Source: Megalobrama amblycephala (lineage: Eukaryota; Chordata; Actinopteri; Cypriniformes; Xenocyprididae). From it: a DNA stretch of 64,000 bases. The position numbers were made by a program, and so were the translations under genes. Location: assembly GCF_018812025.1 (NCBI RefSeq), contig NC_063045.1:1893623-1957622 (forward strand), read 5' to 3'. The notes below the pieces were generated by a model that had not been told where the DNA came from, searched no databases, and worked only from the letters and a program-made list of their open reading frames with translations. Positions 1 to 13,200 of the stretch are shown one piece after another (position 1 is the first letter of the stretch; every line of letters begins with the position of its first letter).

Positions 1-3000
1 TCTCAGATACTCCCTTTGCTAACAAGTGTGGCCGAGGGGAAAGAGATGCCGCCATGCTGGTAGGAGTTGAAGAGGGTGGTATGTTCTCAGGGACATGCAC
101 CTGGTGTAATTCTGCAGTGGGACGATCGCTTTGCTGGTGATGAATGAGTACTCGCATGTCTCTTGGTGACATGTTGAATCGTTCGATTGGTAAACCACTG
201 GGAGAGCTCCTCGATATTCTGCTGGTATGGATTCTGGTTTCAGTTGAGCAGCTGGTGGTCTTCCAAGAGATGTATGGAAACGCCTTGCCTCTTCTTCCCC
301 CCCATCATGGCTTCTTGCATTGGCTGTGTTAACTTTGAGGACCATTTCCCTGTTCCCCACAGCCTGGGGAGATGTGGGCCGCTGCTGGCCAGGTGGCCAA
401 GAGGAAGTGAGGCTTTCAGAGTGAATGGCATAGTTCATCATAGAGAGGGGAGGAGTGTTCACTCTTACCTCACCCTGAGTGAGGTGCCCTATTGGGCCAA
501 CACGGTGCGGTGACATTCTTCCAATACCACTGTGAGCATTGTGTGGGGGCATGATCACAGACTGCTCAGAGTGGTGGACAGTGGAAACATATGGGGACAG
601 AGGGGGTAATCCAGGGGGAAGGACCATAGACACACCTTTTGGAGATGAAGAGCCTATAGGAGACGACACTTTGGCAAAAGGAGAATGAGGGTGTCCAGAT
701 TTCCTGGGAGATCGCGGCTCCTGCTTAGGTTGAATAAGTGACGGAGTTCGATCTGTCGACGTGCCAGCTATGAACCCAACATGATTGCTTGCTGCTGGGG
801 GAAGATGTGGACTTATAGCAGGACTAATAGTTGGGACCCAGGCAGGTTTCACGCCATCCACGCTGAGGGACTCTGACCCATCTCCCTTCTTGGGGTGCTT
901 CATCACTGTATGATGGTAACTCATGACCTGTGATGGGCCAGGCGTTTGTTGCAATATTTTAACAACTCCACTTTGAACTGGAGTGTAAGAGGATTCTAAT
1001 TTGTCCAGTGCAGACTCTTGTTTAATTGTGGAGACATTTAGTTGTGGTTTCATTGAATGCCCATGATCTGAAGGAAGTGAGCATTTCGAAGATGGTGGTT
1101 GGGAGGCACTGTAAAGTTCCTGCTTGATCTGGGGCATGGACACCAGCTGCTGTGACTCTATGTCCACAGCACTGGCAGGTGGGATCTGGCTGATTTTGGC
1201 ACTTATGCGATGTGGCCCCTCCATTTTCTGGCCAGAATGACTCAGCACCACTACACCTTCTGACGTCTGAACTCTCAGTCCTGTGCTTGAACCTGTACTC
1301 AGCGATGTACTCTCCACAATATAACGACCAGCATTTCCACCTTCCTCACCGACTGGTGGACCATGGTAAGTACTGCTTTCCTCCAAGCTTGGCTGGTAAA
1401 TCTGTTTTGGAGGTTGTTTGTCGAGAAAGGGATTTCCAATGGGAACATTTGGCTTATCCTCTGAGTCAGGGGGATTGCAAACTCGACTGATGACAGAGGT
1501 AGGAGTGGAAGCAATAACCGAAATAACAGACTTCTCACTGAAGATCTGCTTTGTTTCTGGGGATGGTATAGAAGCAGGTTGTCGAACTACAGGTTGGGCT
1601 GAAACGGAGGGTTGCCTGTTATCCTGATGAGCACTTTTGCTGGTTACCACTTCTGGTGTAATGTCACTTTCCCTTACAGAATGAGGATGCATATTCCCAG
1701 ATGTAGCACCAATGTCCAACACTGGGCCAGTTCTAGGCTTTGTGAGGATTTTACGCAAATCACCTGAGTTGGCATCATGAACAGGGGTATCAGAGGGTAA
1801 TGTCGGGCTCTCCACAGAGGTCTGTGGAGGGGAGAGGACCCCAGCTTCTTTTGGCTGATTGAAGCGCTCTGTTGGGGAAACAGAAATCCTGCTTGGGTAT
1901 GAGGATAAATTCTTGAGGCAAGTTCTTGTTGGAGACATTGAGGGGGATGTGTTTTTGTATGAATAAGGCTGATACTTGGATGTTGGGCTTCTGCTGAGAG
2001 CAGGAGAAGATTTTGGGATATCCATCTCAGTTTTAAGAGGCAACTCAGGTTCATTTGGAATGTCTGCATTAGGCGCTGTTAAAGTTACACCCTGCTTGGA
2101 CGAGGAAGTAATGACAACAGCTGTACTTGTGGGTGATCTTTCTGTGACTGTTGGAAGTTCGGTGGGTATGGATTCTGGTGACTTCACAGGGATGTTTTCA
2201 GCATCCAAAACTGCATCTTTGAAGGGTTCCTTTTTGCTTCCAGCACCCTTTTGGCCTTTGCCCTTCTTTGATGCTTTTGCTCTGCCTTTACACACTTTTT
2301 TAGGAGTGGTTATGGTCTCCTCAACTGTTGTGCTAACACAGGTTTCAGATACTTTTGAACTGGATCCAAGTGTCTGCATATCAGCATCCGAATCTACAGC
2401 AGAGTTGATTATTTGTTCTTGTGGCAGGGTACAAGATGTGTCCTCTGACGTAATGGAATCTATAGCAGCAGCAAGCTCTGTTTCACTGGATGGATTTGCA
2501 GGCTTTTCTTCTTCTGAGTCTCGCTCTGGTTCTTCAGCTAATGAACGTTGTGCCTTTGTCAAGTTACTTTTGAACGGAGGAGGAGATGCATCTTCTGTCA
2601 GCTTTGCAATATTCTCAACAGCTTGCTCAAGCTCCAGCTCTCGAGACAGCAAAGCTACATCTGGCTCAATGGCTTTTGTTGAAGCAAGCAATGTTTCTCC
2701 TTCACTATTATTAACTTCATCCATGGCATCATTTTCAAATTTAGCTTCTAGTACCTCATCCTTTGAAGATACACCAGGTGAGCTCTTTTTGGGAGAATCA
2801 TCAGCTCCAGGTTCATCTTCACTAGTCTGAAGCATTGCCTTTACCTCTGTCACATCAAGCCGAATTGTAAGGTTTTTAAGAACAAGAGAGTTTTCTTCAG
2901 TAATGAGTTTGGAACTTTCTGATATTTTCTCCATTTTGTCTCCCTTTTTTCCATTTCCAGATGCGGATACATTCACTGGACTTACTCCTTTTTGTGTGTG

Positions 3001-6000
3001 GGGTGAAAATTTGCCTTTACCTACTTTGGGAACATCCTCACTGTTCATCTCACTTGCATCCAATTCTTTAGACTCAGTTGATTTTGACCGTTCAGTTTTT
3101 CCTGCTGGTACATCCTCTGCTTGGCGTCGATTCTTGGGGGGGCGTCCCCGTTTCAAGGGTGCTGCAGTAACAGTCTCTACATCAGTACCCACATCTTTAT
3201 CTACGCCACGCTTCCGCACAGCACGAGGTGATTCAGCATCTTTTCCAGGTTGCAGAGCATTTTCATCTTCAAATGGTTTAGCATAAACAGAACGCACATT
3301 CCTACGTCTTGCCCTAGGTGGTACATTTTGCTCTGTACCTTGCTCCATTTCTGTGCTGTGCCCAGGGGACTTACTTACTGACTTTGAATCAGGTACTGCC
3401 TTGGATGCCACTCCTCTTGGAGAAGATGAGCGTTTCAGTTTTTCTTTGTCAATGCGCACACTTTTGCGGGTACTCTGTTTGTCTGGGGTAGCAGGCAGAG
3501 GTGTAGTTACTGGTGTGGTAGGAGAGGTTTTAGCCTTTTTGTTTCTTGACTTTGGAGGGGGAGACACAGCTTCTTCAACTGGATAATTATCAGCAACTTT
3601 CTGATCATCTGTACTGTTAGATTCAGCCTCTGTAACAGGTGGCTCAGGTTCCTTTTCATGTTGCTCAGAAGGGATACTTGAGAGGGGACTTTGGGATTCA
3701 GGAAACTTGACTGGAGGCTCAGTCTCTGGTTGCGAATTGCTGGCTGGTGTTTCGTTGCTCGAGAGCAGTTCTGCAACATCTTTGTTGGTTTCAGGAGCAC
3801 TTTCAAAGTCATTAGTCTTCAATACCATCTCCTCGACTGGTATCTTTGACTCTTGGCATTCTGGAGAACAATTGGGTTCTGAGGGGTCCTCAAGTAAAGG
3901 CTTTAATGGCTGAGCGGAGGGCAATTCATGCTCTTTATCTTCCTCCTTCATGGAAGGATCAAGCAAATTATAGGTAGGAGTATCAGCACATTCTGTTTCT
4001 GCTGATGGCAAGGATTCTTTGGCTGCTAAAGCAGGCAGTGATATTTGAGGAGCTTGGACAGGACTAGTCTGAGGAGCCTGAACAGGGCTAATTGATTTGA
4101 TCTCAGCTTGATGGATACTAGGTTCAGTAGCATTTTGTTGCTGTGGAGCTTGTTCTTCCTCTGGTGTTTTACTTACTCTAGTTGCATCTATGGTTTCTTC
4201 ATGCTTGGAATTTTGAGGGATTTGTTCTTTATTCTTCTGTTGCTGCAACCTTGTTAGCTCCAAGAAACGGCTATGGAAAAGCACAACTGGTTCTGGGTCA
4301 GGCTGCCCTTCTGCTGGGCCTTGCTGAGAGTACAGATATCCAATACCATGTTCAGGGTCCTCATGCTTTTGCTCCAGATGCTGGAGACGCCTTGAATCCT
4401 GCTCAAAAATAGAACTGTGCAAAAAACGTGATGCAAACAACTCTCGTCTCTCCTGTTCTTCTGGCTTTGGATCTTCTTTCCTGTCATCCACTTTGTCTTC
4501 AGACTCACTTCGAATTTTTTTCTTCTTCATGTACCACGAGGGAGTTGGTCTTGGTGCTGACTCTACCTTTTCGGTGTCCTTTCTACTTCTGAAACTGGCA
4601 AAATGTGAATCATAATCAAGGAAAGACCAGTTGTCTTCTCTTGAGGAGGACAAAGACTTTGCACGCTCTAACAAAGCTTTAGTATCTGGAGTGATTGTCT
4701 GATCATCTGCAAAAGAACGGAATTTGTGTCTCTCTAGAGAGGATGTTAGCTTGGACTCTGACAACCTGTCTGGACGATGCCTTTCAGAGAAAGATACAGA
4801 AGTTGATGGCGCAGGAGAGTTGGGCTTATTTTCACGATCCTCTTCAGAGTCAGAACGCACTTCACCAGGTTCCAAATCGGGCCAAAGTCCATAATCCAAG
4901 TACTTCCGATTGAGACGCCTTTTCTCAGAGGTCCTTGAAAAGTCTGGTAACAAGTCTTGCTTTAGTTGACTCTCCCATCGTCTTTGCTGTTCATCTTGTA
5001 GCGATGTACTCATCTTTGACATCTGTGAGGTGTGCATCCGTTTACTGGCAAGTTCCAGATCTAATGGAACATTATCTTCAGGTTTTGAGGGTTCTTTTAT
5101 TTCTCTCACAGTCATTTGAATACGGGGGTCTGCATATTCTTCCTCTCTTTGTAGCGGGGCATGCTGAAACCTTGGAGAGTTTGTGTTATTCCACTCAAGG
5201 TCTTCACTCTTTTGCCGAACCGTTCGGTAAATCCTTTCCCTCTTAGCACTCATTTCCATCTCAAAGGACTCTTGTTTCTTGATCTTACTTGGAGGCGAGG
5301 TATCGGTTACATCCTGCGGAGGCTTGCCAACCTCATGTACCAGACTACGATGCTCAAGATCTTCTGCATCTATACCTTGATGAGTTTCTGTCTTTCCTGG
5401 TTTATCAGGCGTCTGCAGCTGCTGCCGTAGCCGCCGGTTTTGCTCCATCTGTTTGCGGTAACTCTGAGAAAGGTCAATATTTTCTAGATATTCGTCCCTT
5501 ACTTTGCTGTCCTTATCTGAGGTTCCATCGTTTGAAAATCGCCTAGGCACAGGGTGCGATTTTGAGTCCAAAATATCCACTTCAGATAATTCACCTGGTC
5601 GTAACGGTGGGCCTTGAGACGTCCCTCTCGTAGTACTATCCAGCTCTTCCCTTTGACTATAATGAGAACCAATCCTGGATTTGGAGTGTTCTCTTTTTTG
5701 AGCCTCTTTCTCTGCTTTCACATCAACATCGGTCTCTTTTGCAAATCCCGTGTTCATTGCAAATTCTGCAGGTTGGCTAATCGCAGAAACTGGATCATCC
5801 TCTAGACGGCCTCTTTTCTGTCTTATAGTTTTCCCACTGGGATCACCAAACCGCCTCTTTCTCGCTGCAAGTCTGTCAGAATCTAAAAGGGAATCTTTGC
5901 CATCACTACCAGAGTCAGATTTTAAATGTTTCTTTGACTTTCCTTTCCCATCCCTGTCTAACGACTCACTTTTGCACTGATCGAGTCGCTCTCCCTTTTG

Positions 6001-6774
6001 AGACTCGAGGCGAGTAACGTGGTCAGTAGGAGAGGGTTCTTTTTCCCCTTTATGCTTCTGCCTTTCTTGACTCTCCAAATCTGAAACTTTTACTTTCCCA
6101 GAACCCAAATCCAGACTAGCCTCTCTCTCTGCTTCAGAATGAGGAACAGTGGGAGACTGCACTTTGCCTCTCCTTTGCTTTGCTTTCTCTCCCTTCTCTC
6201 TGTCAGCCTTTTCCTTGCGTCTGCTACGCTTCTTGCTCTCCGATCCACTTGTACGCTCTGCCTCGGTCTGCTCCATTTCTCTCTCCAGTCCTTCTGATTT
6301 GTAATCTACTGGCGATTTCTCAGACTTCTCAAACTGAGGTGGAGGTGGAGACAGTGAGCTGCAGCTTCCAGATCTCTCAGAGGAGTGTCTGTACACGCGT
6401 CTTTCAGCTTCTCGTGAGACACGATCAGAAGGTGAGGGTGAAGCAGAGGGAGTTAAGGGACGACGCTGATGAGACGGGCTCCATCTGCCTCGATCGGCCT
6501 CAAATCGCTCCCGCTCCCGTTCCCGTTCCGCTGGATATAGCTGTACTTCCTGATGTCCTCAAAAGGGTCTCGATAATCTCTGTATTCCCGTGGGTCCTCA
6601 TGATAGCGGGGATCGTAATGTTCTCCTTGGTAATGATCCAACTCTGCATAGCGATCGCGACTGCGACCAGGATAGTCTCGACGGGGGTCTTCGGCGTAAA
6701 TGCCAGGAGTCCTTACATTCTCGTAATATGCCCGCTCAGCTGAAAACTCATGATAAGGAGTTCGCCTCTCTTCC
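1..6774 (-). CDS. spen: spen giant exon (partial)
   Basis: This single exon encodes most of Spen, as in other vertebrates. Its acceptor is at 6775-6776; the left limit is outside the window. One reading frame is open from about 6500 down to about 200. It includes the conserved ITPDTKALLERAKSLSSS block near 4650 and the SWYMKKKKIR block near 4530. The SETELAAAIDSI block lies near 2460. At the 5' side the frame changes at about 6529: SYIQR continues in one frame, while the expected RERERERFEADR continues in another. At the 3' side the frame ending at the TAG at 19-21 gives about 50 residues unlike Spen. The -1 frame instead continues as MSPRDMRVLIHHQQ, then MAASLSPRPHLL, which resembles the vertebrate protein. 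Both breaks are consistent with one missing base each. Confidence 0.93.
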
Positions 6775-9700
6775 CTGACAAAACAAAACAAGATTTGGGA
6801 AACAATTAGCCAAGTGCTTGAAGATAAACAAACTGCAAGCAGGCATTATAGTTTCTAAGGTGTTTTACTAAAGGCAGCACTCACCTCCTCTCTGATGGAA
6901 TATCATAAAAGTCACGGATGTCCTGCCCTGATGCCTGCATAGATCGATAGAAAGCCATTTGACTCTCCTGACTGGCAAAATCAACCTGGACAGAAGAAGC
7001 AAAACACATTACGTCGTATAATTGTATATATACACTGGTGGTCAAAAGTTTGAAAGAAGTCTCTTCTGCTCACCACAGCTGCATCAGTGTTAATTCTGCC
7101 AGCCATTTCTAATTTTGCCTTAGTCTTCATCTTCAGACAAAAATGCTTATTAGACTTAGTCACATTTTAGTAATTTTTGTCTTTCATAGATTGTCAATGA
7201 AAATTCATTGCATTTTTGTCGACTTTTAGTGAATACTTTTAGTCAAACTAAAGTTACCAACATTAATTTTGGTAGCTACTATACAGGTGCTGGTCATATA
7301 ATTAGAATATCGTGAAAAAGTTAATTTTTTTATTGTAAATTATTTTTAAAAATGAAACTTTTATATATTCTAGATTCCCTACATGTAAAGTAAAACATTT
7401 CAAAAGTTTTTTTTTTTTTTTTTTAATTTTGATGATTAGAGCGCACAGCTCATGAAAGTCCAATATCCAGTATCTCAAAATATTAGAATATTTCCTAAGA
7501 TCAATCAAAAAATGGATTTTCAAAACAGAAAAGTTCAAGTTCTTTAAAGTATGTTCATTTGTACACTCAATACTTGGTCGGCAGCACATATTACAGGAAA
7601 TGACTTGCTCCTAGCACAAATTACAGCATCAGTGAAGTGTGGCATGGAAGTGATCAGCCTGTGGCACTGCTGAGGCACTATTGAGCCTTCAGATCATCTG
7701 TATATTGTTGGATCGACTGTTTCTCATCTTTCTCTTGAAAATATCCCATAGATTCAGAGGTCAGGCATGTTGGCTGGCCAATAAAGCACAGTAATATCAT
7801 GGTCAGCAAACCACTTGGAAGTGGTTTTTGCACTGTGGGCAGGTGCTAAAGTCCTGCTGGAAAAGGAAATCAGCATCTCCATAAAGCTTGTCAGCAGATG
7901 GAAGCATAAAGTGCTCCAAAATCTCCTGGAAGATGGCTGCATTGACTTGCACTTGATAAAACACAATGGACCAACACCAGCAGACGTCACGGCCCCCCCA
8001 AATCATTACTAACTTCAGAAACTTCCCACTAGACTTCAAGCAGCTTGGATTCTGTGCCTCTCCAGTCTTCCTTCAGACTCTGGGACCATGATTTCAACAT
8101 GAAATGCAAAATTTACTTTTATCTGAAAAGAGGACTTTCGACCACTGTTCACTGTCCAGTTCTTTTTCTCCTTAGCCCAGGTAAGATGCTTCTGACGTTG
8201 TTTCTGTTTCAGAAGTGGCTTGGTAGTCCTTTTCCTGAAGATGTCTGAGTGTGGTGGCTCTTGATGCGCTGACTCCGGCTTCATTTGACTCATTGTGAAG
8301 CTCTCCCAAGTGTCTGAATCGGCTTTACTTGACAGTATTCTCAAGCTTGTGGTCATCCCTGTTGCTTGTGCACCTTTGCCTACCCAATTTCTTCCTTCTA
8401 GTCAACTTTGCATTTAATATGCTTTGATACATCACACTGTAAACAGCCACCACATTCAGTAATGACCATCTGTGACTTACTCTCTTTGTGGAGGGTGTCA
8501 ATGATTGTCTCCTGGACCATTGCCAAGTCAGCAGTCTTCCCCATTAGTGTGGTTTCAAAGAACAACAGATACCCGGAATTTATACTGTAGGGATGGTCAT
8601 TTAATGAAACTCAAATGTAAATATTCTAATATTTTGAGATACTGGATTTTGGACTTTCATTAGCTGTATGCTCTAATCAACAAATTAAAAAAAAAAAAAA
8701 AAACTTTTGAAATGTTTTACTTTGCATGTAGGGAATCTAGAATATATGAAAGTTTCATTTTTTAAAATAATTTACAATAAAAAAAATTAACTTATATGAC
8801 CAGCACCTGTATGTAGTCTTTAGACAACAATGTCATTATAATTTTTCTCTTTAGACCACTTCAATTAAGCTTATGGGAAATTGGACTAAAGTAGAGTTGT
8901 CAAAAGTACTGACATTGGTACTGAATTTTTAAAAATGTGACGCTTTTGACCGCTGTTGAGCATATACGTAAACACCTGATTGCCCATTGTGCGTTCACGG
9001 CTCATCGGATATGTCTGTGATTGGTTTCAATGATCAACACTGTAAAAACATTGTAAATAAACATCAATGAAGCTCTTCACCAAGCGCTTGCACCGATTCA
9101 CACAGGAGAGTTTTAAAGTAGGCATCTATCGCGGACCAGTCCGCTGCAAGGCGCCTGCTTTCAAACACTCCTGCTCTCACTTTCAAATCAATCTAAGTGT
9201 AGAGACAGCGCGTGCACATGGTTGCCAGATTGCAAAGATTAAGTAAAACACCAGGTAGAAATGTGTTCTTTTAACAGAAAAGTTCTGATTGGGGGATTTA
9301 AATTCTTGAAATCTGGCAACCGTAAGTATGAAAGCTCATAAAAAATGTCTGTTTTGTCTCCTCCTTTATTCGACAAAAACAGAGAGTGATTTTGACCAAG
9401 TTTTTTTTTTTTTTTTAACCACATTTCCGTCTCGTCTTTTTTGTTGATATAGTTGGCCATAAAAAGGTCATCACTGAATATTTTTTGTCATAGATTTCGG
9501 TAAAGAAATTAGCACTGGGCTGCAAGTATTGCATATACAATAAAACGGTTATATTGTGAAATACTATTACAATTTAAAATAACTGTTTTCTTTGTGCACA
9601 TACTGAGAAATTCCTGTAAATCAAAGCTTCATTATTCCATTTGCTGCTCAAGAAACATTTCAGATCATTATTATCAATGTTGAGAGTTGAGCTGCTTCAT

Positions 9701-10137
9701 ACTTTTTTCAACATTCTAGATGAATAGAAAGTTCAAAAGTCACCAGTCAGTTCCACGCACCTTAATTTTGTTCCCTCCTATCTTCCATCCTTTGGTTTCT
9801 CTAACAGCTGCTTGGGCAAAATCAGTGTTGTTGTACAGAATAAGAGCCATTCCTTTTAACCTATCAAACACAACCTGTAAAAGAGGCCAATAGTTAGTAT
9901 AACTCCACACAATTCCAGTAAAAATCAATATATTCAAATGTCATGCCAAAATCTACCTTAACGACGGGTCCGTAGCGACAGAAGTGTCGTGTGAGGTACT
10001 GCTCTGTGATGTTCGAGGTCAGCCCGTCCAACCACACGCATGCTGTCGGCATACTCTTCCCAAACCCAAGCTGGAATCAAGGCAAAAATAAACATTACAG
10101 AGCATCCAAGCCAATTTCACTCTGACAAACAATATGG

Positions 10138-10204
<67 letters not shown>

Positions 10205-13200
10205 CTACCGAGAACACGCATCTCAATACCTTCAGTCTGTTGGTGCCGAGATACTCTCCATCCATTTTCTTAATGGCTTTACAAACACTTGCAATATCAG
10301 AGTATTGAACAAATGCATACTGGGGAATGCCATTCACCCTCTTGATATCAATATCCTGAAATCAATCAAGACAAATACATGCTTTAAAAAAAGACTGCAA
10401 CAATTATAAGGAGCAACTAAGAAACTTCAAAGAAGAGTGGAGTTTAGTTTTTTCGCTCGTTGGAACCATAATGAACAACATTTGACTTTTTTCCCCCTCA
10501 AACAGACAGAAATTTCCATGTAATAGATTTATAGTCTCTCTAGGACAAACAGTTTACATGACGAAGGAATTTACAGGAAAAACAGTGACTAGTGATACAC
10601 CGAAACAAATTCTTGGCTGCAACTGAGAAGGCTCATTTTAAATTGGCCTTTCTTTACTTATTTATATATACACACCTGCATGACTGCACAATTTTGACAA
10701 AACTTATGACTGTCAATTAATGCCATTCACATTGTACACCACCACAGTGGATCTGAAATGAAGCAATCAAGATTGAAGTTGTGGTTGTGGTTATTTATAT
10801 CCAAACTAGGCAAACGGTTTAGCAATTACAGCACATTGTATTTGTAGTTCCCTCCATTTCAAGGGAGCAAAAGCAATTGGACGATAAGCCGTTTCATGGC
10901 TGTTCCCTGGCCATTTTGTTAATTAAGCAGTTAAACGGTCAGGAGGAGATTCGTAATGTGGGATTTGCATTCACAAGCGGCTGCAGAAAGACTGAAGAAA
11001 ACAAAAATCCATCAAAGAGATGCAGAAGCTTCAGGAGCGGACGACGATGATGGAGAAAAACCCTTCACAGTATCAAGCCACTGTTAACGTGTAGAGATGA
11101 CTTCATCAATGTCAATGCAGCGGCTTAACCTCAAGAGAATTTAGTTCTTAAAGGTGCCCTAGATTATGTTTTTAAAAGATGTAATATAAGTCTAAGGTGT
11201 CCCCTGAATGTGTCTGTGAAGTTTCAGCTCAAAATACCCCATATATTTTTTTAATTAATTTTTTTAACTGCCTATTTTGGGGAATCATTATAAACGCACC
11301 AATTTCTAACCCTATTCCAGTAAACACGGTCGGTTATGTCTTAAGTGAAAGTAAACTGTCGCGAATGAAAACGCACGTGTAAGTTAACAGAATCAGTATG
11401 TTGTATCTGTGCTTAAAGGGTTAGTTCACCCAAAAATGTAATTTCTGTCATTAATTACTCTCCCTCATGTCGTTCCACACCCGCAAGACCTTCGTTCATC
11501 TTCAGAACACAAATTAAGATATTTTTGATGAAATCTGAGAGGTATATGACTCGTCCATAGACAGCAATATAATCAACACTTTCAAGGTCCAGAAAGATAC
11601 TAAAGACATCGTTAAAACAGTCATGTGACTGCAGTGGTTCAACCTTAATGTTATGAAGAGACGAGAATACTTTTTGTGTGCAAAAAAAAAACAATGTCTA
11701 TGGTACGGTGTTCATTTTAGGACATTCTCACATCTCAGTCATACAACGAAAAGGCGTCATATGCCTCAGACTAAAAGGCTTCAGTCATCGGACAAAGCGG
11801 CATCGTGCCTCAGACTGAGAGGCTTCACGTCTCAGGAAAAACAACGTCAGGTGTCAGGTCTCGTACAATTAGGCATCGGACAAAACAGCCTCAGACCAAA
11901 AGGCATCAGATGAAATGGACTCAGACAAAAAGGCATTAGACTAAAAGTCTTCAGTTTTTTTTGTTTTTTTTTGGCCATGTTTTTGTATAACTTTCTATTG
12001 GCTTTTATCCCATCATAATGCAATCCTTCAGTTATCTTTTTCTTTCTCCCCCCTTTTTATATTTATCTGTAACTATTACAAAATTGTTACAGTTAGTGTG
12101 TGTGCATGCATGTTAATTATGAAGAATCTATCTATTGATGGTATTCATGTAGGCTATTTATCCCTTAGCAATGCTCTTTATGTTTTTGTTATATATATAA
12201 ATAAAAGAAGGTGAAGGTGTAAGCTGTAGGCTATATGATGATATTTTATTCTTAAAACTTTAAGTATTACACTGGTTAGGTTCTATACAGAAAAGAACAT
12301 GGCGATTTTCACATTGGTCAGCGCTCTGCAGAAAAATAGCAATTATCTAAATTAAAATGTAATCGACAGTAGGTGGCGCTGGAACAGCAGAAATAAAGCC
12401 GTTTCCCTGGTTACGTCTGTACACAAAGCAGCTGTGGTTATAACAATGCAGTCTAATAGTTCTAACGATTTTTTACTTCGCTTATGAAAATGAATTAAAG
12501 TCTTACTACAAATAAAACAAAAAACATGGTTATTGTAGTTAACCATGGTAACCACAAATAGTTTATGGTAGGATTTGCAGTAAAACTATTGTTATACTTT
12601 TACTATAATAAAACCATGGTTCATTTTCATAAGTGTTCTTGATAGTTTGTAGAGCTGCACGATTAATCATATCGCAATCGCGATGTCAAGCTTGTGCGAT
12701 TATATGACGCAAAATGCTGCGATTTTATGAAATAATAATAATAATAATAATAAGTTAATAAATAAATAAAAAAATACATGTGTGGACACAACAACCCATT
12801 ATCTGAGAGCTGTTTGCCCATTTTATACACCGCTAATAAAAAGAAGACCAGTCAGTTTTAGTTTAGGCAGTGGCTTGTGTGGCGCACATGGTCATGACTT
12901 TTCCGGTGTGCAGCGCAGTGAACGGGTAAAGATGGATGCGGAGCAAACGGTCACTGAACTGGTGGCAAGAAAAAACGCTACCTCTGTTATATGACGATAT
13001 TTTGGCTATAAGATTAGAAACCCAGATTAGTAGTGGTTGAAGAGGAAAGAGGATTTATTTCGGTATCGCACGCAGCGCTGTTATCAGTGCGCACATGACG
13101 CACATACATACAAGGCTCGCGCGCACAGAGAGAGAGAGGCGCGTTATAGCTCGCTAACTCCAAATTGATTTCTCTTTCGCGTCCTCAGTGCACTTGGATG

